Shown one piece after another: positions 48,865 through 59,861 of a DNA stretch of 64,000 bases. The translations under genes were made by a program, and so were the position numbers. The DNA is taken from NCBI RefSeq assembly GCF_043641665.1, contig NC_092190.1:22833048-22897047 (forward strand), given 5' to 3'. The notes beneath the pieces are model-generated. The model was not told the origin of the DNA and made no database searches. It worked only from the letters and a program-made list of their open reading frames with translations. This stretch comes from Enoplosus armatus. Taxonomy: Eukaryota; Chordata; Actinopteri; Centrarchiformes; Enoplosidae. Every line of letters begins with the position of its first letter. The first letter of the stretch is position 1.

Positions 48865-51194
48865 GAGGGCTACACACCTTTCCATTAACAGGGAATCACC
48901 ATGGGAGTTGGAGGTAATAGTATTGAGGCAATAACAGTTTTAGCTAATGTAATCAGCATTCTTTATGGCGTTCTGAGCTTGTGTGCGGTCCTGAGAACTA
49001 AATCTTTTTTCTTTGGGTGGAAAATGGCAGCCAATGAATTCTGCAAAATGTGCTTCTCTGTTGTTTGGAGTGTAGTGTGAAATGAACTCAGGATCACCAC
49101 ATCAAATGTTTGCTGAACGATGCTGCTGTAAATGCTCTGTATGGGCGTTACATAGCTGCTTTATAAAGGTGTCCCAAGGGAAACGCTACCAATAGCCCTT
49201 GTCAAAAACATAATGGGATCCTATAAATTCATTTTTGTTCAGCCGTTGCACGCCATACCCACGAAGCAGCGCTCACTGGCACACTGGGTTTCAACTCAAA
49301 TGACTGCGCAACGTTCAAATTCATTACACTTGTGCTGGCGGGAATATTGCCTTACAAATAATCAGCGTTGTGTTAAATGAAATACATAGTTATTCCAGGC
49401 CAATAGCCCTTCATATGGTAAATTAGATTTGTTAGACACTGATATCCAAAATTACTTCAGCTGCGCTCAACTGCTGGAAAAACCACATGAAGTTGGGGGT
49501 CTTTGTGAGGGGAACATCCATCAGTGTCCCCAAATTGTATATTCAGAATAGTATTCACTTGTTCAGTCTTATACTGTACATCATTGTGTCTCTGTGCCAG
49601 TATTGCAAGGGGTGTGGAAGATTTTAAAATGTGTAGATATTGGCTTGTGCTTTCATTTCTCAAGACACAGGCAACTACTTGTCCTCCCAAGATTGATGAC
49701 AGCATCCAGTGGTTCGTCTGGGAAAGGGCAGGCGCTCTCAAAAAGTACTTGGCAGGTGATTGAATGAGCAATTTGTCTATCATCGTCTATCACGGGCTAA
49801 CTTCAACCGATCAGATCACCGAACCGTGTGACGAAGTAAGAGAAAACCCTTTTCAGTGGAGGAAAGCCTCGGGTGCTGTTCTTTCCTCTTCTTTCAATGG
49901 AATACTTTCCAGTTGTGATATAACTGATGCTCAACTTTTCTTTTTCTTGCACGACCACGATCGTTCCACGACCTCAACCGTGTGGCTGTTATTGTAACCG
50001 TGACGACGACGGCCCCCTAACCTTTATGAAGTAGTCGTTTTAACCCAAACCATGACCGTGATCTCAACCACAGCCTCGTCACGTCATCAAACTGACGGTG
50101 TCCTGCCGACAGGAGGTTCAGATTAGAAGATGCTTCTGTTGGAGGACTTTTTGACGTCAAGTGTTCAGACAAAGAAGTTGGAAGTTTGAAGAAAGGTTTC
50201 CGTGTAGATTACAGGATAGTCTATTGTTTATCTCGCATTTGTTAGGACCAAAGATAAAACCATTACCACTGTGAAATCTTCCAGAGTGGTAAAAATCCTG
50301 TTTCATTGTATTTTAAACTGCTCAGTGTTTTGGCATCCGATAATCATTCAAACTCATGGATCTATCACACAAACCGGCCTTCCTGGATCATATTTTATCC
50401 TCTCGCTCGTACCTGAAGCTGTGTGCCACTTCCATGGTTAGTTTTGACAGCCTGCTGCTGAACCAACAGCTTGTCTACAACAGCTGAAGCAGCATGTCAG
50501 CAGCTCAACAGCAGCTGCTTCAGTCCTCCGTCAGTGTCACACTGGATGGGGTCGTGCACAGTACTGCTGTGCACTCAGAAGTGTCTTGCCGCAGTCTTAC
50601 AGCCCAATACAAAATCAATGTGGTTAAGTTAGAAGAAAATAGCCTTAAAGCCTAAAAAGATGCTGTGGGTGGCAGAAATCTTTTCCCGTGTCTTATAGCT
50701 ACTTACTTTATATTCCAGATGTGTTCAACTGTCTGAATAACTTGAATGTGGCTGTACGGGTACTTTTCATGTCACAAATGTGCTGCTTGGGATACCAGTG
50801 TTTTGCCTCAGAACGGGGGTCCAGGTCGTTTCAAGGGTCGAGTACTTCAGTCGGCAACCACTATTATATATTACATACACCGCTCTGATACAAGTGAAGC
50901 AACACATACCGTTCTGATCCTCAGTCCAATCCAGAAGGTTAGTCTCCGACAGCATGAAGCATGGCCAACATTAGCCGACATGAACAATTCAAACCTGCCC
51001 AATAGAAACTGATTCCATTTTTCTCCTGCATGTGGGTCCCCTGTTTACTGGTGGATTACAGCCATGCATCAAGTTCAAATCTGTGCTCTACAATGTGCCT
51101 AGTTTATTTGCCCCAAACCAGCTGACTCGCATATATTTTTTGCGACATTTCAAACATTTGCTGAAAAATGATCCAAATGTAACATTATTATTTC

Positions 51195-51218
51195 ACAAAC
51201 AAACAAACAAACAAACAA
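51195..51218. repeat. (CAAA)n microsatellite
   Basis: Six CAAA units. Confidence 0.93.
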
Positions 51219-52579
51219 GGCCCCCTGCTCTGAGACGTGATAAATGTCATGTGTGAACTTCTGACCTTTGCTGCGTACCATCCACCGTCTCTGCCCATCT
51301 TCGCTGTCCCAGCACACTGTCTACTAAAGCACTAATTCCCCACAATTCAGTTTTTGTCCATTTGACAAGTGCAAAAAGATAAAAGACAGTATGAAGGAAA
51401 TCATTTTGACTGTGTTGAAATACACTATTGCACCCTTGTGATACAGAATGAATTGCCTTTTTGTGAAATGTCTTTGCCAAGTCATCGTAGATTGTAGATA
51501 CTGTTCAAACTGCACCATCAGCTGCTGAATCTCAAAAGTGGCCTTTAAAATCAGGACCTCGTCTCCCGCAGCACAGAGAGCATTATGAGGATCACTGCAT
51601 ATTATATCTTCGCAAGTATGTGTGCCTTATTTAACTTTTAAAATTTCAACTTCAAAAGGATCGCTGCAGCCACGGACGGCCTTGATTTCAGCATAATGTA
51701 TTGCTGTAGAGAGAGTGAATCAACAATTTATTTGGCTGCCCAAAACTGGTTCTTCTTCTGCTCTGGCTTTGCACACAAGAAGATTTTTGGTTCTCCATCT
51801 TATCGGCTCAGTTTTTAGAACTTTTATGTACAACTTGCTCCGTTTCTGCATTTGCACAGCGTTTCTTTACGCTGCATATGTGTTGTCAGGGAAGCGTAAA
51901 CAGACGTTGTGGATACGGTTTGTGTACATGTCCATCCACCACCCCAACCTCCACACCCTTACCTTCCACCTCACTACATATAGGGCACACAACTTCCTGT
52001 GTTGGCACTGAACAGAGACATTGGACATATATCATGATCTAAGGGTCTAAGACTTCAGATTAATCTACAGTGCCATTAAAAGGACCTGTAGTAAGTATAC
52101 ATCAGTGCATATTTTGATGAAGGCTATACCATAGTGAAGGAGTAAAGACATATGCTCAGCAGTAATGGGCTGTGACTTTGTAGTCGCAGTATTTGGAGAG
52201 AGAAAAATGTGATGTTTGAGGACTTTAAAAGGAGCAGCAGGAAAGATGAGATCAGGCTGCATCATATTGTGGAAAAGCAGTGGGGAGGAATCTTATCTTT
52301 AGGCCAACAGTGACTTTCTTGTTTCCTTTTATTTATTCCCGTTTCTGTTTCATAAATTGAGATCCAAAAGATGCCGGCCATGTTATCGGCCCAGAGGATT
52401 CACCAGTGCTTTTGTTACTGACATTCCTCCAGATGCAAATTAAAAAAAAATGCATTACAGGAACCTTTCGAGGTCATCAGAAGTCACAGGACAAAACAGC
52501 CGGATGGTACTTTTAATGTAGCTGGTGACTACAAAGCCCTCTCCTGACCCCATTTTGGTCAATCAAACCATATTTCCCT

Positions 52580-53100
52580 GCTTCTCCTGCCTACTTACAC
52601 CCAGCTGATTAAAAGGGTCAAACCATCAGAAAAAGACAGTAAAAGTTTGGACAGATGAAGCTACAGCAGCTCCACAGGACTGCACGGACTGGCACATGTT
52701 TCTGAGATGCCGCAAATGTGTTGATGATGTGGTGATCACAAAGACAATAAAAGCAATCCCCAACCAGAAAGCCAGGCTACAAAAGCTTGAGCGCCCCCAT
52801 CAAGTGTGAGACCACATTACCAGGTGAGTTTAACACCTTCTGCGCTCGCTTTGATCCCCTCAACAAAGAGTCAGCTGTCAAATCTACTCCGCCTCCAGGG
52901 GACCAGCCAGTGTCAGTATCCACAGCAGATGTGAGAAGAAGTGTAAATGTGAGTGAGGCTGCTGGGCCTGATCACTGAGAACAGGTGCCTAATCGATCAT
53001 CAGCTAGTTGATGTCATCACTGACATTTATAACATCTTACTGTCGCAGGAGATTGTTCCCACTTGCTTCAAGACCAAGCACCAACCTCCGGGTCTGAAAA
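52580..53100 (+). pseudogene. LINE fragment C, linker and early RT region
   Basis: Plus-strand frames read KTVKVWTDEATAAPQDCTDW, then CVDDVVITKTIKAIPNQKA. Further on they read STADVRRSVNVSEAAGPDH and, after a stop and frame changes, LVDVITDIYNILLSQEIVPT. This is the endonuclease-to-RT linker and RT start of a fish L2/CR1/Rex-like LINE. The copy is broken by stops and frameshifts and is interrupted at about 53100 by another repeat; it resumes at 53370. Confidence 0.8.
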
Positions 53101-53345
53101 GTGCCTTAAACCTGCATTCTTTCTAATGGCCAGCAGGGGGCGACTCCATTGGTTGCAAAAAGAAGTCTGATTGTATAGAAGTCTATGAGAAAATGAGCCT
53201 GCTTCTCACTGGATCGATTACCCCAGTAAACATTTTCCTCACGAGTTCATGGTCTCAATCGCTAGTTTCAAGTCTTCGTCAATACAGCATGATGTTCATT
53301 TAGTAAATTATAGTCGCATTTAGAGTAAAATAGATAATTTCTACC
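53101..53345. repeat. Dispersed repeat lying within LINE C
   Basis: The block starts near GTGCCTTAAACCTGCATTCT and contains GGCCAGCAGGGGGCGACTCC, TTGCAAAAAGAAGTCTGATT and TAGAAGTCTATGAGAAAATG. I recognise this as a common teleost interspersed repeat of unassigned class. It separates the two halves of LINE C. Confidence 0.55.
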
Positions 53346-53369
53346 AGGTGGAAATCCACAATCTTGCTG

Positions 53370-53527
53370 AGTGATGCACAACCTACTGCTCAACGTCAGC
53401 AAAACCAAAGGAGCTGATCGTTGATAGTAGAAAAAAAAAAGGGAGACGACACACACCCTGTCTACATCAGTGGAGCAGGTGAACTGTTTCAGTTTCCTGG
53501 GAATCAGCATCACAAAGAACCTGTAAA
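53370..53527 (+). pseudogene. LINE fragment C, late RT region
   Basis: The plus strand resumes LINE coding: LLLNVSKTK, a frame change, then VEQVNCFSFLGISITKNL. This matches the RT region that follows the catalytic ADD motif in fish LINEs. The RT core between the two LINE C fragments, including the catalytic aspartates, is absent, so a deletion accompanied or followed the insertion at 53101-53345. Confidence 0.75.
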
Positions 53528-53895
53528 GACCGGGTGCACAAGGAGGAGGACTCGATGGCACGAGTCAGACTCAGGCAGGGTTTAAAGTAAATAGCAGTCT
53601 CTTACTTGAGGCAGGCAGAGTTCGGTACACAGGTAAGCAGTCAAGGCGTAGTGAGGTGAAGGTGAGTCAAAAACCTAAAAACACATAGACACACAACACT
53701 AGAAGATTGCTGGGACGCTTGACACAGTGGACAAAGACGAACTGGCAAAGGAGGAGGGGGGCACACAGACTAAATACACCCAGGTGAGTAACTAATGAGG
53801 GACAGGTGAAACTAATCAGGGCGGGGCCGGTAATCAGGCTGGCGGCAAACACACGAGTACTACAAACAGGACAAGACGTTACAGAAAATGTCCTC
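53528..53895. repeat. Unclassified dispersed repeat next to LINE C
   Basis: The block starts GACCGGGTGCACAAGGAGGA and includes CAGACTCAGGCAGGGTTTAA, GATTGCTGGGACGCTTGACA, ACACCCAGGTGAGTAACTAA and GGTAATCAGGCTGGCGG. It resembles a recurrent fish interspersed repeat, possibly LTR-derived. Ends and class are not determined. Confidence 0.45.
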
Positions 53896-54809
53896 TCAAA
53901 TCTCCACCCTGGTGGAGGAAACTTACACGAGTAAAATTCCCGTGCCAAGTTCTCAACAGCGTGTTCACCCCGCTGACATCTGGCAAGCGATATAAAGAAG
54001 TATTCAGTGCTGGACCGTTTCATTCGTTATACAACGGTGACCATTAAACGAACCCTTGGACCCTAAAACATTCACAGTAATCACAAGCAAAGATCAAAAT
54101 GAACCCCATCCAAACCAGCCTAGCGGTACTAGCAATGATGTTTCAAGCTGCATACTATCAGGTAGCGCCTAAAAACCTTCTTCAAACCTGTTTTCTTGTT
54201 CAAACTTAATAGAAACCTGCCAAACGTTACATCTGCCAGGAGGTTCGATAATAGATGTTCTGGTTAGAGACTTCATCATTCTGCTCTCCTGTATTCCTAA
54301 ATAAGAAGTAACATCCTTGTAATGAGATATAGAACCATATAATCACATGTTGCTTTGTAGCTCACCCTTGAAGAAAAGAGCCGTGGTATTTGATTCCCTT
54401 TGGCCGCGATACTTCAAATCATCATTTCAATGCAGCATGAGAGAGGAAATGCTGTAGGTGACAAGCTCTGATCTAAGAGACTCCCCAACTGGGTGGTATG
54501 GACGCTGAATGCTTTATTAGTGTGAGAGCTCCACAGAAGCACATGTAAGAGATTCAACTCTTTTTGAGTTAATGGAAGGCAGTGTTTCATGTTTTTGCAG
54601 GACTTCGTATTGGTCAGTGGGAGTATGGGGTTCGTCTCTCTGGCTTCATACAGTGATCTTCAAACACCGAATTCAGCCAGGGCAAATGAAAACAAGACCT
54701 TTTACTTTGTGTCTAGTTGCTGTGAGACAGCTGCGAAAAGTCAAAGGTGAAAACTCTCTTAGTGCTCGCTTGTTTTGTCAAAGTATCCCTGAGCAAGACA
54801 CCGATGGTT

Positions 54810-55638
54810 AAAATAACATAATCCCTTATTAATCCCTCAGCGGGGAAGTTTGCATTGTTCCAGCAGCATACAGGATAGTGCAATAGAGACATAAGTAGAA
54901 AAATAAGATATAATCAATAAAAACAATAATAAAGAAGCTACTGAAAGTAAAAAGCAACTGTAATTTACACATTCACAGAGCGAAAGAAATGAAGGTAAAG
55001 GGATTATAGCAGATTGCACAAAGAGGTGTGGGTGTTACACCATTTGTTATACATTCAGAAATATGTGGATTGTCCATTTCGGTGTGTGTGGTCTACTGGG
55101 AGCAGGTCTACTGGGAGCAGGTCTACAGGGAGCAGTGCTGACCGTAGAGGCCGCGGTGCCTCTCCTCCACACGCCGCGGGTGGAGCAGCCTGTTAGGGCA
55201 GCACCTTGAACCAACCAACGTAAAAATGGTGATGGTCTTGGTGCTATTTAAAGCATTCTCCACACTTCCAGGAATTAAAAGTCTTGTTGAAGTGAGTTAT
55301 AATTTATTTTAATTGTTGTTTTATGGCCGTAGAGTTCTGCGGTTCTCTTTGGTGTGGGAAGTTTACACTCCAGCAGATCCAGCCTAACCTGTTCCCAGTG
55401 CTGGCTTGGTGTATGTACCTTTGTCCAAATCGCAGCAGGGAGAAAGGGCCGTTATCGGTGTTATCCGGGTGGTTGGGATCCTTCATGATTCTCCTAGCCT
55501 TTTTCTTGCAACGCCTGGTGTAAATATCCCTTAGACAGGGTAGAGCACCGCCTAGTGTACGTTCAGCTGAACCAACCGCTGTGATGATCCCCGTCTCCAC
55601 AGAAGAGGGTGGACAGCTCCTTCCTTTGGTTCTTCCAG
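54810..55638 (-). pseudogene. LINE fragment B, C-terminal RT and 3' UTR
   Basis: On the minus strand 55600-55304 encodes GSAERTLGGALPCLRDIYTR and then KDPNHPDNTDNGPFSLL, the C-terminal region of a fish LINE ORF2. It runs into a 3' UTR that ends at about 54810 with GCAAACTTCCCCGCTGAGGG and ATTAATAAGGGATTATGTT, a typical LINE tail. A 15-bp tandem repeat sits in this UTR at 55091-55135. The matching upstream part of the same element is at 56938-57062, on the far side of LINE A. Confidence 0.75.
55091..55135. repeat. 15-bp tandem repeat, 3 copies
   Basis: Three units of GTCTACTGGGAGCAG, the third with one change. It lies in the 3' UTR part of LINE B. Confidence 0.92.
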
Positions 55639-56937
55639 AGAATCAGAATCAGAAACTGTTTATTGCCAAGTAACAGACATTACAAGGAATTTGCTGTGGT
55701 CTGAAGGTGCTATTGTTTTGATAACAAATAAGTATAATATAAAAGCTAAAATAACAATAAGAATAAAAATAAAAATAAGATAAGATAAATAACAACAGTG
55801 CAGTGACCAGAATAAAGTAAAGTGTCCAGATAAAGTGTCCAGTAGGGGGTGAGTGCGTTAATGTAACGCAGTGGGGACAGGGGTGATGTACGTTAATATA
55901 ACGTATAGCTTGTGGTAGTGTTCGGGGGGGTGTCAGTGAGAGTTTGTCAGGTTGACTGCAGAGGGGAAGAAACTGTTTTTGTGGCGGGAGGTTTTGGTCC
56001 TGATGGACCGCAGCCTCCTGCCAGAGGGGAGGGGGTCAAACAGATGGTGTCCGGGGTGGGAGGGGTCGGCAGCGATCTTCCCTGCTCTCCTCAGGGTCCT
56101 GGAGGAGTACAGGTCCTGAAGAGATGGGAGGTTGCAGCCGATCACCCTCTCTGCAGAGCGGATGATACGCTGCAGTCTGCGTCTGTCCTTGGTGGAGGCA
56201 GCAGCGTACCAGACGGTGATGGAGGAGGTGAGGATGGACTCTATGATGGCAGTGTAGAAGTGAACCAGCATTGTTTGTGGCAGGTTAAACTTCCTCAGCT
56301 GCCTCAGGAAGTACATCCTCTGTTGGGCTTTCTTGATGAGGGAGCTGATGTTCAGCTCCCACCGGAGGTCCTGGCTGATGATGGAGCCCAGGAAACGGAA
56401 GGACTCCACAGTGTCCACTGGAGAGTCACACAGGGTGATGGGGGCGGGTGGGGCTGCGCTCTTCCTAAAGTCAACAACCATCTCCACTGTCTTTGAAGCG
56501 TTAAGCTCCAGGTTGTTGCTGTTGCACCAGGTCACCAGGTGGTCAATCTCCCACCTGTAGGCAGACTCATCCTCTCCAGAGATGAGTCCGATGAGGGTGG
56601 TGTCGTCCGCGAACTTCAGGAGTTTGACGGACTGGTGACTGGAGGTGCAGCTGTTGGTGTACAGGGAGAAGAGTAGAGGAGAAAGAACACAGCCTTGAGG
56701 GGAGCCGGTGCTGATCGTCCGCGAGTCTGAGACGTGTTTCCCCAGCTTCACGTGCTGCTTCCTGTCAGACAGGAAATCTGTGATCCACCTGCAGGTGGGG
56801 TCAGGCACGTTGAGCTGGGAGAGCTTGTCCTGAAGAAGAGCCGGGACGATGGTGTTGAAGGCAGAGCTGAAGTCCACAAACAGGATCCTGGCATAGGATC
56901 CTGCGGAGTCCAGGTGCTGGAGGATGAAGTGTCCCAA
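55639..56937 (-). mobile_element. LINE A, 5'-truncated, with 334-codon RT ORF
   Basis: A minus-strand ORF (56937-55933) holds the reverse-transcriptase palm of an L2/CR1/Rex-like LINE. Motif A is FVDFSSAFN with the catalytic Asp at about residue 22, motif B is SPQGCVLSP at about 79-87, and motif C is FADD at 109-112. The thumb and C-terminal end (SAERVIGCNLPSLQDLY) follow, to VNLTNSH. The ORF is uninterrupted, so the insertion is fairly young. The endonuclease and RT N-terminus are missing (5' truncation). A 290-bp A/T-rich 3' UTR ends at about 55639 with the TTTCTGATTCTGATTCT terminus usual for fish LINEs. It lies inside LINE B. Confidence 0.9.
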
Positions 56938-57062
56938 AGTCCACTATCAGCTCCTTGGTCCAGCTGACGTTCAGGGGCAGGTTGTTGTCCTGTGTCACCA
57001 GCGGGTCAGGTCCTCTACTTCCTTCAGGTTTGCCTTTTCATTGTTATCTGTGATCGGGCCCA
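56938..57062 (-). pseudogene. LINE fragment B, RT middle region
   Basis: The minus strand reads GPITDNNEKANLKEVEDLTR, a stop, then QDNNLPLNVSWTKELIVDFG. This is the RT segment just after the FADD motif in a LINE family different from, but related to, LINE A. Similarity ends exactly where LINE A begins and resumes, further along the protein, at 55638. About 100 residues expected between the two B parts are missing. Confidence 0.75.
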
Positions 57063-59804
57063 TCTCGTAGCCGCCACTTTAACCTACAAACGTGACAGTC
57101 AGAAGCCTGCTTTTGTTCACTTCAGTGTGAAAATGAAGACCCTACAAATTATAAATAGCAAATCTACCACTGTTACTATCGTAAATTGCACACTGCATAC
57201 AGCATTTACTGTGCGAGAATGGAAGGATTGACATGCATGGCAACAGTTACTGAAGAGACTAAGAGACGGTCAATTTCCTCTTTTTACAAAAAAGGGAATT
57301 TGTTTAGTGACATTTTCCAAGGAGGCTAAATATATGTATTTTATGCCCTTTGTCACACTCCTTCCTTACTCGTGGGAATCCTTCTCATGTGTTTCATCCG
57401 GCTTCATGTGCGCATGAAAAAGTGTGGATGAAAGCGTAGGCCTACGTTTGGTTTGAAATGAGCCTTCTTGTCTCATGCTTGTCTCATGATAACAGCTCTG
57501 CTGCTCTTGGGACGGACTTCACTTTATGCATAATTGATTAAATACAATTCCTAGCCTGGGTGTGTTGCCATGTAAGCTTTGTATCTTGAATGTAATTTCC
57601 ATCGTACAGTTTTTCGGCAGCAGTATGTTTGTCACGTCCACAACGTGCTGAACCTGGAAGTGCATTCTGTACATCCAGTGAGCAAATATTTAAATCTAAT
57701 TATGAAATATCTCAATTAAGCTGTCCCACGTTAGTGTAAATACACTGTGTCATCACTTTCTCCCCTATTGGCCCTCCTGTAATAAATTAGGGTTTTATTG
57801 CTCCCATGGTATTTCCCGCAAGTAACCAAATGCCAAGATAATACTGAGAAATGAGGAAAAGCTTCATTTTCACAGCAATAACCGTTTCACACAGGCAATA
57901 ACAGTCTAACTGCAAGCTTGCTAGATTTGCATATGTACTTTTATTGACTCCTGCTATCTTTATTTGCATAATTTTTCAGTTCTACCACAGCAATTCTTTG
58001 CTATTAAGCAAATTTGCATGCCTATTTTTTATTATTGTTCCTGTTGTCTTCCTTTCCACCTGTGTGTTTTGTGTCGGTTTTACTGAGAGCACGTCTAAGA
58101 CAATTTCCTTCCCATGAAATGGTGATAAACACTTACATAACGGTTTTCTAAACCTGAATCTTAAGGCTCTATGTCATTTAAGAAAGTGTAAAAGTTACAA
58201 TATAATCTTAACATATTGTTCCTATGGACATTTGGGCAAACAGGCACGCAAATGCCCTCGACATTAAATTAACTGTAAAGCAAACAAGATGCCATGAGAA
58301 CAAGTAAACACTGCAGCCTGCCATGACCTGCTGGGGTTTAGAGGGAGTGCTCAGGATGATCAGAAGCTGGTCCCACTGAACACGAACCAAAACCCCACCG
58401 GAGACCTGCAGGACACTTTGGTTTGTGTTTGTCTTGGAGAAATCAGTGCCAGACTCCTGTTGACGTTTGTATGCAACGTTGGCAAGCTAACAGGGTATGA
58501 ATCACTCGAGGGCACATACACCTCTAAAGCTGTAATTACATACATATAGAAAATGTAAGATATCAGTCTGAATGGACCTGTAACAGTAACCTTTTGATTT
58601 AAACCAGCATTTTACCGGATGGGGCTAATTTTTTAGAGTTGACCAGATCCTTAAATGATTGGCTGTCAGGTCTTTGTTAGTATTAAGTAACCGAACACCT
58701 CTGACGCAAGCGCTCTAAATGAATGCGTGAGTGTACAGGCACAGAGCAGAATTCGATTTGAGTGTGCAATCCTGATTTCCTCCAGCTGCTGCAGAATGTG
58801 TTTCGATCATTGCAGGCGTGTGCATCTGCACGGTCGATTGAAGTTCAGCAAATTCCGGCGATCCAACTGATCCCGTTACCGTCACCAACTTTATTCATAC
58901 GTCTGACTGAATCTATTATTATCATCATTATTTTTTGTTTGAACCATTACTTTTTGGAGTCAGATCAGATTACAGTAAATCCAACCATTATTCTGCTCAG
59001 TTCCTAAATGTTTTACCTATAATGGTTCTAATCATTTTCTCTATTAAAAAAAACCTACAAACTATTTGAAAGCTGCCTTTGTTTAACTCAATATTTGAGA
59101 TGAGAAAATCCCATTGCAGAGTCAGGTCGAGGCCTTTCTCTGAAAAAAGGTCGCTCGTATGGAAATGTGGGTAAAATCTGATTACCTCAGAGTGTTTTTG
59201 TGTCTCCTCCAGCCTATCTCGGGACCTATCTTATTTCCCCTCGCTCTGAATAAACAGCCCATATCTCTGGCAAGAAGCCACAATTGATTGCCCCTTCTCT
59301 CTCAAACCGCTGTGCCTTACTGCTCTGCCCCTCGAGACGGGATTCAATCCACCCCTCAGCCAATAACAGTTCATTCACACTTAGCTGACAGATCATCTGA
59401 CCGTGACAAAATTGGGAGTGAGATGAAGATTTTTTTTTTGTGTTGAATATTATTACAAAGTGACCAGCAGCTTTAACAGGATCACTGAGGTCACTGAGGA
59501 TCAGTTACTAAGAAACTGCAGCTATGGGGAAATAAAATCACCTATTTTTATCAGAAGACCCAATCAGATTTGCCCTTTTCATGCATTTAATAAATATATT
59601 TGTGTCTAACTCTGAACATTTGGAGTATAATCCAAGAGAGACACTGTAGCTGTATGCTTTTAGTCAGAGGATCTGTGGAAAATGCAGAGTTTGCTCTCTG
59701 GTGTCTCTGGGAAATGAACACACAAATGCTAATCATTTTAAAAAGTGCTTTTATATTAGACAATTGAAGAGAATAGATCTTTATACATAGAACGTATTAA
59801 CTAC

Positions 59805-59861
59805 CTCACTCGGACTCTCCCTGGGTCCGGATCCACAGCTCCCAGCACCCGTCGCAGACAT
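59805..59861 (-). CDS. Candidate short first coding exon (unproven)
   Basis: On the minus strand an ATG at 59861 (A at -3) opens 19 codons, MSATGAGSCGSGPRESPSE, ending in phase 0 at GAG|GTAGTT, a usable but weak donor that lacks G at +5. The local sequence is more GC-rich than its surroundings. The phase is the same as that of dpp10 exon 1a, so it could in principle splice to the same exon 2, and mammalian DPP10 and DPP6 do use several unrelated, low-complexity alternative first exons. I recognise no homologue for this peptide. It may equally be a chance ORF; the frame is open upstream to 60002 and closes 7 codons past the donor. Confidence 0.2.

Larger units (their letters stand above)
44873..52579. 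other. Upstream non-coding stretch
   Basis: Mostly unique sequence with several CA, GGA and CAAA microsatellites. It includes a GC-richer patch at 45440-45740 and a telomere-like GGGTTAGGGTTAG at about 47405-47417. No exon or RNA gene is recognised. Confidence 0.55.

Noticed and set aside
55091..55135. Regularly spaced direct repeats that could be mistaken for a CRISPR-like array
   Set aside because: The units are directly adjacent with no spacers, and the DNA is eukaryotic.
55912..56496. 194-codon plus-strand ORF
   Set aside because: It is the antisense shadow of the LINE A reverse-transcriptase ORF.
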